A program made the translations under genes and the position numbers. A stretch of DNA of 60,860 nt from Bacteroidetes bacterium UBA5697 (GTDB taxonomy: Bacteria > Bacteroidota > Bacteroidia > B-17B0 > Aurantibacillaceae), in NCBI GenBank assembly GCA_002420145.1, contig DIHL01000033.1, forward strand, positions 1 to 60,860, written 5' to 3'. Position 1 is the first letter of the stretch; every line of letters begins with the position of its first letter. Shown here in pieces: positions 26,391 to 35,186 of this stretch. Under the pieces are notes generated by a model. It was not told where the DNA came from. It saw only the letters and a list, made by a program, of their open reading frames with translations, and made no database searches.

Positions 26391-27362
26391 TTGAAGTTTA
26401 TTGTTCATATTCTACTCATGACTCTTTTTACTCCTGCAATCTTAAAAGCAGAAGGAGAGCCTAAAAAGGACACCACGCGCCCTAAAATTAATGCGTCCAC
26501 TATTTCCAATAATAAAGTAGAAGTTACTAAATTACAATTAGTGCACTTGGTAGATTCCTTATTAGACTTACAAACTATTGAGGAAAGAGAAATTGAACTT
26601 ATTAGCTATTACAATAGTATCTTAGTTTCTAAAGAAGCGGATTTAGCAATGGTTAAATTTGGTCAATTACCAGCTACTAATTTTTATGACGATTTTGATG
26701 AAAGCACTGTTTTTAATATTACTCCAGATACCGAATTTCCTGAATCTCAAATCATCAAAATTGAAAGCGATTCTTTAGGCATTTATCATCATCCAAAAAT
26801 CGGTCCTGTTAATTCAAAATTTGGATGGAGAGATGGACGAATGCATAAAGGCATTGATATTAATTTACACAAAGGCGATCCAATTGTTGCTGCTTTTGAT
26901 GGAATGGTTCGTATTGCTCATGTAAAAGGCGCCTATGGTAATGTAGTTATTATTAGACATTATAATGGATTAGAAACTGTTTATGCTCATTTATCAAAAA
27001 TAAAAGTAAAACCAGGGCAAGTTGTTTTGGCTGGGCAATTAATTGGCTTAGGAGGAAACACTGGAAGAAGTAGCGGACCTCATTTACATTTTGAAGTGCG
27101 TTTTAAGGGTCAAGCTTTAAATCCATCGTCCATTATTTCATTCACAGAAAACAAAACATTGAATGATTCTATAATCATTAAAAAATCAAGATATGGTATT
27201 TGTGCTTATCCAAGCAATGCAACATTGCATACCATTGAAAGAGGTGACACTTGGTACGAAGTTGCCAAACGTTATGGTTTATCGATGAAAGAATTATGTG
27301 TGCTTAATGGAACCGACAAGCGCTACTATTTAAAAATAGGGCAAAAATTAAGAGTGCATTAA
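26391..27362 (+). CDS. M23 peptidase with C-terminal LysM domain
   Basis: Cell-wall hydrolase or regulator. The start is TTG at 26391, giving signal peptide KFIVHILLMTLFTPAILKAEG. A helical region follows, then an M23 (LytM) domain from about residue 140 with HKGIDINLHKGDPIVA (first H and D ligands) and GPHLHFEVRFKG (HxH), so the zinc site is intact and activity is likely. The last ~45 residues are a LysM domain (HTIERGDTWYEVAKRYGLS) that binds peptidoglycan. Diverges from ilvE. Confidence 0.92.
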   Translation: MKFIVHILLMTLFTPAILKAEGEPKKDTTRPKINASTISNNKVEVTKLQLVHLVDSLLDLQTIEEREIELISYYNSILVSKEADLAMVKFGQLPATNFYDDFDESTVFNITPDTEFPESQIIKIESDSLGIYHHPKIGPVNSKFGWRDGRMHKGIDINLHKGDPIVAAFDGMVRIAHVKGAYGNVVIIRHYNGLETVYAHLSKIKVKPGQVVLAGQLIGLGGNTGRSSGPHLHFEVRFKGQALNPSSIISFTENKTLNDSIIIKKSRYGICAYPSNATLHTIERGDTWYEVAKRYGLSMKELCVLNGTDKRYYLKIGQKLRVH

Positions 27363-27366
27363 TTGG

Positions 27367-29568
27367 TTAAGGATTTAACCAATACACAAATTTAAGAACC
27401 ACCCCTCTATTTTTCTCTCCAAAGTTTTCTGAATAATAATTATCCGAATACACAATAAACAAATCACTCATTGGTTTAAATCGCCATTGAAAACGAGCGT
27501 TGATATTCACATTTTTAATTTGACTGTTGTATTGAATAAAGGTGGTAAAGAATATACTCTTGGTAAAAGATAATTCTATTTTAGGTCCAATTAAATCCAA
27601 ATATACTTTTTTGGATAAATGAGGTAATATAATTTCATCGTGCGTATAGCTGGCTGTAATAATGGCATAAGGTTGCTTTCTAAACACAACATCTGCATTG
27701 TATGATAATTTTGTGCCCGTAAAATAAGTTCCATAATTAACGCCAGCCGACGCATTTAGTATTTTACGTTGATTGGTTCTTACTTTCAAACCTACATCCT
27801 GATATGTATATTCCGCAACTGGTATAGTTGCATTGCCACTAAAAGTAACATCTGTTGGAAAAATTAATTTCGTATAATAATTATGGTAATCGATAGATAA
27901 AGCAGACGTATTTGTTAAATTAAAATCCCAACCTAATTGGTTTAACATATCTGTTGTGGTGTACTTATCATTCGCATAATAATCCATATACCAACGAGGT
28001 CCCATTTTATTAATAAAGGATTTTTTAGGATAGATGTAATAATTAACGCTGGGTTCTAAACGCCAATACGTATTTCTAATGGTGATATTTTTTGTGTAAT
28101 CTAATTGAAAAATACGAGGCGTAAACCCTGTTTCGGCATTATAGTTTTTATTAACGTACTCGTGATTCCAATGAATATTTATTTTTTGTGTATTGTATGA
28201 AAGCCATGTTGCATGCGTAAAAGCATCTTCGTTTTTTGTATTGGATAATGAATGATGAAAAAATGCTTTACCCATCCATTTATTATTGTTGCTAATTAAA
28301 TTATAATCAGCCCCCACTACTCTATTAAAATTTACGCCTGCAAAGCCTGCGCTATCATACTGCTGACGATTTACAAAAATGAAGGAAATATTAGATCGTT
28401 TAAAAACATTGCGTTGCACCGCTGCAACAAAATAATTTTGTGCATACACATCTGTTTCTAAAACTTTGGTTTTAGCTGTTTGAATATCCATTACACCGAT
28501 ACGCCAATTTTTATTAGGCTTGCCACTTAAACGAACACCAGCAATAATTGGCACGGCACTTCCATTATTGAATCCAATTCGTCGCGAAAAAAAAGGTCGT
28601 ATTTGACGGAAACCAAAATTGGCAAACAAGTCACTATTCTCAATAAAAAATTGTCTTTGTTCAGGAAAAAATAAACTGAATCTTGTTAAGTTAGTGATTT
28701 GTCTATCTACCTCAACTTGAGAAAAATCTGGATTAAAGGTGATGTCTAAATTTAAAGAGGATGATAATGCAATCTTCGCATCTGCACCAATATTACCTTC
28801 ATATAATACGGGTTTTTTAGCTACAAAATCCTGACTAGCTTTTGCAATTCCATAAGGGATAATAGCCACGTTTCTTCCTGCCTTTTTTGGTAAAGTATCC
28901 CAGTTTAAAGTACCTACATACGCTAAAGTTGAAACATTAAACTGACGAGGGACTTTACACCATGATGAATTTTCGTTTTGTTTTAAATCATTTCTCGAAA
29001 AATTAATTCCCCAGCTACTAATGTCATTTTTATATCGAATTGTTTTAAATGGTATTTCCATTTCAACAATCCAGCAATTTTGTTTCCTTGTAACGGCACT
29101 GTACCATTTATTATCCCAATTCACAGTGGCTCCCTGCCCTCCTCCACTAGCAACTAATCCTTCGCGTTGAGCACCATATGGATTAACGCCAAAACTGAAA
29201 CCGTTTTGTTTATCAAGAAAAGGATCAATTGTTATCACAAAACAATCACTCACAGGATAAGAGAAATCTCTTTTCAATGATTGCACCACATAATTACCAG
29301 GCAACGAATCGTAACAAATAGCTGCCACAAAAATCGCCTTATCATTATAAGTCACATAAACCGTCGTTTTAGTTTTTGCTAAACTGGTATCGTAGGGGAA
29401 ATTTTGCCAGAAATCAGTTGCAGGCACACAATACTGCCAAAACGATTCGTTTAATTCGCCATCAATAACAATAGATTCAGGTGATTTACAAATAGGTAAT
29501 GTCTTATCGTTTTGAGCATTTAATCTCAAAACAATAAAAAATAAAAATATGTATACGATAATTTTCAA
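27367..29568 (-). CDS. DUF5916 outer-membrane protein with CBM9-like N-terminal domain
   Basis: 733 residues. Signal peptide to about residue 18; then a carbohydrate-binding-family-9-like beta-sandwich (about 25-200; IVIDGELNESFWQ, IPFKTIRY); then a long beta-strand-rich region with NLDITFNPDFSQVEVDRQ and FFPEQRQFFIENSDLF, typical of DUF5916, ending in a terminal aromatic-rich strand as in outer-membrane barrels. Function is not established for the family; a surface glycan or protein role is guessed from the domain. Converges with the M23 gene. Confidence 0.88.
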   Translation of the reverse strand: MKIIVYIFLFFIVLRLNAQNDKTLPICKSPESIVIDGELNESFWQYCVPATDFWQNFPYDTSLAKTKTTVYVTYNDKAIFVAAICYDSLPGNYVVQSLKRDFSYPVSDCFVITIDPFLDKQNGFSFGVNPYGAQREGLVASGGGQGATVNWDNKWYSAVTRKQNCWIVEMEIPFKTIRYKNDISSWGINFSRNDLKQNENSSWCKVPRQFNVSTLAYVGTLNWDTLPKKAGRNVAIIPYGIAKASQDFVAKKPVLYEGNIGADAKIALSSSLNLDITFNPDFSQVEVDRQITNLTRFSLFFPEQRQFFIENSDLFANFGFRQIRPFFSRRIGFNNGSAVPIIAGVRLSGKPNKNWRIGVMDIQTAKTKVLETDVYAQNYFVAAVQRNVFKRSNISFIFVNRQQYDSAGFAGVNFNRVVGADYNLISNNNKWMGKAFFHHSLSNTKNEDAFTHATWLSYNTQKINIHWNHEYVNKNYNAETGFTPRIFQLDYTKNITIRNTYWRLEPSVNYYIYPKKSFINKMGPRWYMDYYANDKYTTTDMLNQLGWDFNLTNTSALSIDYHNYYTKLIFPTDVTFSGNATIPVAEYTYQDVGLKVRTNQRKILNASAGVNYGTYFTGTKLSYNADVVFRKQPYAIITASYTHDEIILPHLSKKVYLDLIGPKIELSFTKSIFFTTFIQYNSQIKNVNINARFQWRFKPMSDLFIVYSDNYYSENFGEKNRGVVLKFVYWLNP

Positions 29569-29690
29569 TGCTTGTAAACCTTATCAAAACACTCAAAACT
29601 TCGATATGTTTGGGCAAAAATACGTTATTATCCATTTTATTATAAAAATTCTTTACTTATATTTAAAACTGTAAATAATACTGGTAACTC

Positions 29691-30623
29691 ATGCAAATTA
29701 ATCCAACAACACTTAAAGATATTGCGGCAATCATCAACGCTACTTATGTTGGAAACGATCATCATTTAATAACTGGCTTTAACGAAATTCATAGAGTAGT
29801 TAAAGGCGATATAGTTTTTGTAGATCATCCAAAATATTACGATAAAGCTTTACAATCTGCAGCCACAACTATTATCATCAATAAAGAAGTTGCTTGTCCA
29901 GAAGGCAAAGCACTCATTATACACAACGAACCTTTTACAGCATTCAATCAACTCACTCAACATTTTCAACCCAAACATTATTCAACACAAGCAATTAGTA
30001 CAACAGCTTCTATTGGTAAAAACACCGTGATTATGCCTGGATGTTTTATTGGAAATAATGTAGTGATTGGAGATAATTGTGTTTTACATCCTAATGTCAT
30101 TGTGTATGATAACTGCCAAATTGGAAACAATGTGGTTATACATGCAGGAACAATTATTGGCTCTGATGCTTTTTATTTTAAAAATCGCAAAACACATTTC
30201 GAACAACTACAAACGTGTGGCAATGTGATTATAAAAGATAATGTTCACATTGGTGCTAACTGCACTTTTGATAAAGGAGTCACTTCTGATACTATTATTG
30301 GTAAGGGAACTATTATGGATAATCAAATTCACATTGCCCATGATGTTGTTATTGGAGACATGTGCTTATTTGCAGCACAAATAGCAATTGCTGGATGCTG
30401 CACAATTGGAAACAATGTTACCTTTTGGGGACAAGTGGGAGTGTCGAGTGATATCACTATTGGTGATGGAGCAGTAATACAAGCGCAAAGTGGCGTAGGC
30501 GAAAACGTTCCTGCTGGAAAAACTTTTTTTGGTTCGCCAGCTTCAGAGGCTAGAGCTAAAATGCGTGAAGTATTTGCAGTAAAGCAACTGCCATCTTTAA
30601 TTCATAAATTATACGATAAATAA
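29691..30623 (+). CDS. lpxD: UDP-3-O-(3-hydroxyacyl)glucosamine N-acyltransferase-like protein
   Basis: Third step of lipid A synthesis: adds a 3-hydroxyacyl chain to UDP-acylglucosamine in the cytoplasm. N-terminal uridine-binding domain (about 1-95), then a left-handed beta-helix of hexapeptide repeats (NTVIMPGCFIGNNVVIGDNC), with the catalytic-histidine region NQIHIAHDVVIGD around residue 218 and a short C-terminal helix. At 310 residues it is slightly short for LpxD, so a paralogue acting on another acyl-sugar is possible. The next gene starts one base after the stop. Confidence 0.85.
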   Translation: MQINPTTLKDIAAIINATYVGNDHHLITGFNEIHRVVKGDIVFVDHPKYYDKALQSAATTIIINKEVACPEGKALIIHNEPFTAFNQLTQHFQPKHYSTQAISTTASIGKNTVIMPGCFIGNNVVIGDNCVLHPNVIVYDNCQIGNNVVIHAGTIIGSDAFYFKNRKTHFEQLQTCGNVIIKDNVHIGANCTFDKGVTSDTIIGKGTIMDNQIHIAHDVVIGDMCLFAAQIAIAGCCTIGNNVTFWGQVGVSSDITIGDGAVIQAQSGVGENVPAGKTFFGSPASEARAKMREVFAVKQLPSLIHKLYDK

Positions 30624-30624
30624 A

Positions 30625-31854
30625 TTGGCTACTCCTAAAAAAAATACTCGCCCTACTTCAAACTCTGTTAAGGATGTGAAATTGAATTCTTTGTTAGAAA
30701 TGACAAAGGCTATTAATAATAATCTCACTACATCGCAATTATTAGATATTTATCAGGAAATTTTAGAAAATAGATTGAAGGTTGGAAAATTGGTATTGTT
30801 TAGTTTTACAACTGAGTGGACCTGCATTTTAAAATATGGAGTTGATAAAGATTATAATCATTTAGTATTTGAACCTGAGCTATTAGACATTAAAGAAATT
30901 GAAACGATTTCTTATTCGAAAGGAAACTTAAGTCAAAAGTTTGAAATTGTCATTCCTGTCTATCACAAACAAACACCTTTAGCCTTTGTGTTATTAGGTG
31001 ATATTGATGAGAAAAGAATTGAAATGAGTTCTGCCATTAAGCATTTACCATTTATTCAAACCTTAACTAATGTAATGGTAGTGGCTATTGAAAATAAAAA
31101 ATTATATAAAACTTCACTTCAAAAAGCAGCCATTCAAAAAGAATTAGAGTTAGCGCAAAGCATGCAAAAATTATTATTTCCTTCTTCACTTCCCAACATC
31201 GAAGAATTAGAAATGAATGCGTTATACTTACCACATCAACAAGTGGGCGGTGATTATTATGATGTGATTTGGATTAACGAACTTGAATTTGTGTTTTGTT
31301 TAGCGGATGTTTCAGGTAAAGGAGTAGCCGCTGCATTATTGATGAGTAATTTGCAAGCCGCTTTACGTGTGCTTTTAAAATACACTCAAAATCTAACAGA
31401 GATTGTTATTGATATCAACCAATTGATTTGTGACAATGCTAAAACCGAGAAATTTATTTCTTTGTTTATTGCAAAATATAATATTGGAACACGTAAGTTA
31501 TCTTATATCAATGCAGGTCACAACTCACCTATTTTATTAAATAATAATCAAGCCATTGAGTTAGATAAAGGTTGTACATTATTAGGAATTACAAATCCAT
31601 TACATTCCTTAGAAACTGAGTCTCTTTTAATTTCACCTCAATCTATTTTATTTGCTTACACCGATGGATTAACCGATACCGTTAATAGTCATGATGATAC
31701 TATTTCTGTGGAGGAACTAAAAAATATCCTCATCAACAATAAAAATTCTAATTGCCAATTCATCAATAAAGCCATGATGTATTATTTAGAAGAATTTAAA
31801 GGAGAAATGCCTTTTGTGGATGACATTGCCATGTTGACTTGTAAGTTTAATTAG
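30625..31854 (+). CDS. GAF-like plus SpoIIE/PP2C phosphatase (RsbU-like)
   Basis: 409 residues, cytoplasmic. The start is TTG at 30625, one base after the upstream stop, implying coupled translation. The N-terminal half (about 20-165) looks like a GAF-type sensor; a coiled linker AIQKELELAQSMQKLLFPSS leads into the SpoIIE domain with QQVGGDYYDV, ADVSGKGVAAALLMS, INAGHNSPIL and FAYTDGLTD, all metal-binding aspartates present. RsbU-type enzymes dephosphorylate an anti-sigma antagonist to release a sigma factor; the partner is not in the window. Confidence 0.92.
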   Translation: MATPKKNTRPTSNSVKDVKLNSLLEMTKAINNNLTTSQLLDIYQEILENRLKVGKLVLFSFTTEWTCILKYGVDKDYNHLVFEPELLDIKEIETISYSKGNLSQKFEIVIPVYHKQTPLAFVLLGDIDEKRIEMSSAIKHLPFIQTLTNVMVVAIENKKLYKTSLQKAAIQKELELAQSMQKLLFPSSLPNIEELEMNALYLPHQQVGGDYYDVIWINELEFVFCLADVSGKGVAAALLMSNLQAALRVLLKYTQNLTEIVIDINQLICDNAKTEKFISLFIAKYNIGTRKLSYINAGHNSPILLNNNQAIELDKGCTLLGITNPLHSLETESLLISPQSILFAYTDGLTDTVNSHDDTISVEELKNILINNKNSNCQFINKAMMYYLEEFKGEMPFVDDIAMLTCKFN

Positions 31855-32036
31855 GAAACATATATCGTCCCGATGGGACTTCTATTTTTATTTACCTTTA
31901 TTTTTTACCAATATTTTATCCCGAGGGGACATCATTAATTAAGCATCTCACATAATCCCTTAGGGATTAAATATGAGTAAAAAAATAATCAGGCAAGAAT
32001 AGTTAGTTCTGTAAGGACGGAACATCGGTGTGATTT
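31855..32036. repeat. Intergenic mini-palindrome repeat
   Basis: Three short palindromes at regular spacing: GTCCCGATGGGAC (31867-31879), TCCCGAGGGGA (31919-31929) and AATCCCTTAGGGATT (31954-31968), followed by AGGACGGAACAT. Noncoding. From memory this pattern is dispersed in Bacteroidota genomes. Confidence 0.55.
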
Positions 32037-32780
32037 CTACAAATGCCAAATCTCCCAAGCCTTATCAGCTTGTAATTTCAACATGTTTAATCCATTCATA
32101 GTCACTGCATTTTGTGCTTTTCCTTTTTGCAAAAACAAAGTCTCTTCTGGATTATAAATTAAATCGTACAACAAATGGTCGTTATTAATAAACTCAAAAG
32201 GAATATCAGGACAAGTATCTATTTTTGGATACATTCCTAAAGGGGTGCAATTCACTATCAATTTAAAAGCATTAAACACGTGTTCGTTTAATTCGGAATA
32301 ATGAAAATAATTCGTTGCTTTTTTTTCTCCAGTAGTCACGTAATAAAAATCAACACCCACATTTTTCAAAGCATAGGCAATCGCTTTGGATGCGCCACCT
32401 GTTCCTAATATTAATGCGCGTTGATGGATGGGTTCTAAAAAAGGCTTAATGCTTTGCGCAAAACCATAATAATCAGTATTGTATCCAATTAAATAAGGCG
32501 TATTATCTTTCCAATTTATTTTAATACAATTAACGGCGCCAATTTCTTTGGCAGTAATATCTAATTCGTTTAAAAAGGGGATGACTAACTCTTTATAAGG
32601 CTTAGTCACATTTAAACCAGATAGTTTGTTCTCAGTAATGATTTGCAATAAATTATCTAAGTTTTCTAAATCAAAATTAGAATACTGAAACCCTTCTTTA
32701 TCTTCTTTGATAAATTTTTCTTCTAAATAAGATTTAGAGAATGAATGTGACAAGGATTTGCCAATGAGTCCAAAATGCAT
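32037..32780 (-). CDS. aroE: Shikimate dehydrogenase
   Basis: NADPH-dependent reduction of 3-dehydroshikimate in aromatic amino acid synthesis. 247 residues: substrate loop GLIGKSLSHSFSKSYL at the N-terminus, catalytic lysine in GLNVTKPYKE (about residue 63), catalytic aspartate region GYNTDYYGF, the glycine-rich dinucleotide motif LGTGGASKAIAYAL and NCTPLGMYP. Downstream of and close to the LolA-like gene, so probably in one transcript. Confidence 0.95.
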   Translation of the reverse strand: MHFGLIGKSLSHSFSKSYLEEKFIKEDKEGFQYSNFDLENLDNLLQIITENKLSGLNVTKPYKELVIPFLNELDITAKEIGAVNCIKINWKDNTPYLIGYNTDYYGFAQSIKPFLEPIHQRALILGTGGASKAIAYALKNVGVDFYYVTTGEKKATNYFHYSELNEHVFNAFKLIVNCTPLGMYPKIDTCPDIPFEFINNDHLLYDLIYNPEETLFLQKGKAQNAVTMNGLNMLKLQADKAWEIWHL

Positions 32781-32786
32781 CAGCTA

Positions 32787-33449
32787 CTACAAATCTCTTT
32801 CGTCAGTGATTTGATCAGCCTTAAAAGCTTTTAAATCAAATACAAATAGATTGTCAGGGATTTCTGCGTTAGCCTTAAATGTTTTAATCTCGTAGCTTTG
32901 AGTACTTCCGTCTTTCATCATCATCACTAACTTAGTTACTTGTTTTTTTGTTTTATCTACAAATAACTTTATCGTGTGAAATTTCTTTTTCTCTGGTTTA
33001 ACAGAAGGATATAAAGTGATTACGTGGCAAATAGCAGTTCCCACTTTTTCTTCTTTTTCGTATTTATATTTATAACCAGTTTCATACATCGTGAAAATTT
33101 TTGATGGATTCAATTGGTCTTCGTTGTTCGCTTCAAAATTTTTGATGGTTACTTCATTAGCATCCTTGTTATGCGCCCAAATAGTTTTACCATCACATAC
33201 AATTGTATTTCCAGGAATATCTAATTTAAACTTAGCACCTTTTACCTGTACTTTACCTGTTTGTTTCTCAGTTTGTTTTTTATCTTTATTTAAAATAGTA
33301 AAAACATACTCCGAAGTAATTGTTTTGTAAGCTTTGGTAACTTTACTTAACTCATCTAATATAGATTTAGCTTTAGGGTCGTGATCTTGAGCAAAAGAAT
33401 TAAGAGTTGATATAGTGATAGTTGCTATTAATAAGAATATTTTTTTCAT
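32787..33449 (-). CDS. LolA-like outer-membrane lipoprotein carrier protein
   Basis: Periplasmic protein with signal peptide MKKIFLLIATITISTLNSFAQ; I use this Met (33449) rather than the in-frame ATG at 33485, which would precede it by 12 residues. The mature part fits the open beta-barrel of LolA-like carriers (KGKVQVKGAKFKLDI-like strands, then CDGKTIWAHN). The family shuttles lipoproteins to the outer membrane; Bacteroidota carry several paralogues and this could be one of the less studied ones. Six bases from aroE. Confidence 0.82.
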   Translation of the reverse strand: MKKIFLLIATITISTLNSFAQDHDPKAKSILDELSKVTKAYKTITSEYVFTILNKDKKQTEKQTGKVQVKGAKFKLDIPGNTIVCDGKTIWAHNKDANEVTIKNFEANNEDQLNPSKIFTMYETGYKYKYEKEEKVGTAICHVITLYPSVKPEKKKFHTIKLFVDKTKKQVTKLVMMMKDGSTQSYEIKTFKANAEIPDNLFVFDLKAFKADQITDERDL

Positions 33450-33503
33450 AGTGATATTTTTATTTAGTGTTTCAAACAGAAACATGATTTCATTTTACAA
33501 TGC

Positions 33504-33530
33504 CAAAGATAAGACAATGGCCGTGCCAAA
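33504..33530 (-). promoter_or_regulatory. Candidate promoter of the lolA-like/aroE pair
   Basis: Minus-strand TATCTTTG (33511-33504) with TTTG (33530-33527) 15 bases upstream; the spacer is a little short. 54 bases ahead of the start. Confidence 0.4.
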
Positions 33531-33604
33531 ATAGAACGCAAAAATATATAAAAAGTTTAAATGTGTTAATTTTAAATTTAGATTATTGGATATTGAAAAA
33601 ATGA

Positions 33605-33697
33605 GTCGAGGCTAAAGCCTAATTTTATTCTATTTATAATAACCACCAACTTAAGTGGATGGTTTACTCAAAAAAAAGTTAGATGGACTTTAATCCA
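33605..33697. repeat. Intergenic triple mini-palindrome repeat
   Basis: GGCTAAAGCC (33610-33619), an imperfect CCACCAACTTAAGTGGATGG (33643-33662) and GGACTTTAATCC (33685-33696): same design as the repeat at 31855 but different sequence. Noncoding. Confidence 0.5.
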
Positions 33698-33730
33698 AAA
33701 AATGATAATTAAAGAAAATCTATAAAACGA

Positions 33731-33760
33731 AAAATCCTGATAATTTCTTATCAGGATTTT
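33731..33760 (-). terminator. tRNA-Asp terminator
   Basis: Perfect 13-bp stem (33731-33743 with 33748-33760), four-base loop, minus-strand T run, directly after the tRNA. Confidence 0.9.
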
Positions 33761-33761
33761 G

Positions 33762-33835
33762 CGGTCCGGACGGGACTCGAACCCGCGACCTCCGCCGTGA
33801 CAGGGCGGCATTCTAACCAGCTGAACTACCGGACC
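33762..33835 (-). tRNA. tRNA-Asp (GTC)
   Basis: Minus strand. Acceptor GGTCCGG pairs with CCGGACC, discriminator G; D-arm GTTCAGCTGGTTAGAAT; anticodon loop CTGTCAC (anticodon GTC) on a GCCGC/GCGGC stem; T-arm GCGGGTTCGAGTCCCGT. CCA is not encoded. A 19-bp copy of its 3' end lies at 33956. Confidence 0.97.
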
Positions 33836-33862
33836 AGCTTCCCTTCTTTCGAATTGGGAGTG

Positions 33863-33891
33863 CAAATTTACAACTATTTTCTTAACCACAA
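33863..33891 (-). promoter_or_regulatory. tRNA-Asp promoter
   Basis: Minus-strand TTG (33891-33889), 18-base spacer, TAAATTTG (33870-33863): a full match to the Bacteroidota consensus, 27 bases before the tRNA. Confidence 0.7.
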
Positions 33892-33955
33892 AAATATTTT
33901 AAAAAATATTTCAATTATTTTTTGATTTTTATATTTATCGTAAAGTAAAGTTCAA

Positions 33956-33974
33956 GTCCGGACGGGACTCGAAC
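33956..33974 (-). repeat. 19-bp fragment of the tRNA-Asp 3' end
   Basis: Identical to 33764-33782 (T-arm and acceptor half) in the same orientation. It abuts the fic stop codon at 33975. Possible attachment-site remnant or the tail of a lost second tRNA-Asp. Confidence 0.8.
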
Positions 33975-35075
33975 TTATTTTAAAACATAGCTTGTACTTC
34001 TTCCTCCAGCCTCTTCCTTTTTGAGTATCCCTTTTTGCATTAATGATTGAATATCTCGTAAAGCTGTATCTGGAGAGCATTTGGCAAGCTTTGCCCATTT
34101 AGATGTATTCAGTTTTCCTTCAAAGCCATCAAATAATTTATTGATTATCAAGCGTTGCCTTTCGTTTACGCTTTCTTCTCTATATTTATCCCAAAATTGT
34201 GCTTTATACAATACCTGTTTTAAAGACTTATCAGTGGTATTTAAAGCACTATCTAAACAATGTAAATACCATTGCATCCATTTGGTAACATCTAATGTGC
34301 CACTTTGAGTTTTTTCCAGTATTTCGTAATATACTTTACGTTCCAGTCTTATCCGTGCCGACATGCTATAAAATCGTTGATTATCGCCGTCCGCTTTGAC
34401 TAAAAGCATATCCGCTAATGCTCTTGCTATACGACCATTTCCATCGTCAAATGGATGAACAGTTACAAACCATAAATGTGCTATTGCCGATTTTAAAACA
34501 AAATCGGGAGTATCGTCAGAATTAAACCAATCTAAAAACAATTTCATTTCTGATTCTAATCTATCAGATTCTGGAGCTTCAAAATGCACACGCTCTTTTC
34601 CCATAGCTCCCGAAACAACCTGCATAGGCCCTTTTTCATTATCCCTCCAATTACCAACTGTTATTTTATGCATTCCACTTCTTCCTGAAGGAAATAAAGA
34701 AGAATGCCATCCAAACAATCTATTTTTAGTTAAAGGTTTATCATAATTTTGAGTAGCATCCAGCATCATTTCTACAACACCATCAACATTTCTGTCGCTT
34801 GGCACTAAACCCGCTATATCCATTCCCAAACGACGAGCTACGGATGAACGCACTTGTTCTGTATTTAAAAATTCGCCTTCTATTTCTGTCGACTTAAGAA
34901 CATCCTGCGTTAAAGTATGTAATAGCGTTTCACTTCTTAAGCCAAAGCCTAAAAAATCAGTATAGCCTTTTAATAAACCTTGTTTATGCCTTACATTAGA
35001 TAATAAAGGTAGTACCTTCTCATTATCCCAAGTAAAATTGGGCCATTGCTTTAATTGATAGATATATCTTGTCAT
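33975..35075 (-). CDS. Fic domain protein with DUF4172 N-terminus and winged-helix C-terminus
   Basis: AMP transferase of the Fic superfamily. Start chosen at 35075 (MTRYIYQLKQWPNF..., the conserved DUF4172 opening); the ATG at 35108 lies among upstream repeats. The inhibitory motif STEIEG (residues 62-67) fits (S/T)xxxE(G/N) and precedes the Fic core, making it class II. The catalytic motif HPFDDGNGRIAR at 207-218 is complete, so it should be active and autoinhibited. The last ~80 residues look like a winged helix (INKLFDGFEGKLNTSKWAKL, SPDTALRDIQSLMQKG), suggesting it binds DNA, perhaps its own promoter repeats. Target unknown. Confidence 0.9.
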   Translation of the reverse strand: MTRYIYQLKQWPNFTWDNEKVLPLLSNVRHKQGLLKGYTDFLGFGLRSETLLHTLTQDVLKSTEIEGEFLNTEQVRSSVARRLGMDIAGLVPSDRNVDGVVEMMLDATQNYDKPLTKNRLFGWHSSLFPSGRSGMHKITVGNWRDNEKGPMQVVSGAMGKERVHFEAPESDRLESEMKLFLDWFNSDDTPDFVLKSAIAHLWFVTVHPFDDGNGRIARALADMLLVKADGDNQRFYSMSARIRLERKVYYEILEKTQSGTLDVTKWMQWYLHCLDSALNTTDKSLKQVLYKAQFWDKYREESVNERQRLIINKLFDGFEGKLNTSKWAKLAKCSPDTALRDIQSLMQKGILKKEEAGGRSTSYVLK

Positions 35076-35077
35076 TA

Positions 35078-35174
35078 TATTCTCCGCATTTTTGCAGTAA
35101 AAATACAAATATTCTCCGCATAAAAAAAATTATTATCCGCAAAATTGCGGTAATTATTTCATTTATTCTCCGCA
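35078..35174 (-). promoter_or_regulatory. Four iterated 11-bp elements upstream of fic
   Basis: On the minus strand TGCGGAGAATA (three copies: 35174-35164, 35120-35110, 35088-35078) and TGCGGATAATA (35141-35131). Start-to-start spacings of 33, 21 and 32 bp are near whole helical turns. The third overlaps the palindrome CCGCAAAATTGCGG (35137-35150). The nearest copy ends two bases before the fic start codon; a repressor array is likely. Confidence 0.7.
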
Positions 35175-35186
35175 AAAACCAAAAAA

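Noticed and set aside
33495..33761. Hidden gene between the LolA-like gene and tRNA-Asp
   Set aside because: All frames are broken; the stretch holds a repeat, a candidate promoter and the tRNA terminator.
35078..35174. CRISPR-like repeat array
   Set aside because: Units are 11 bp with spacers of 10-22 bp and no cas genes; operator iterons fit better.
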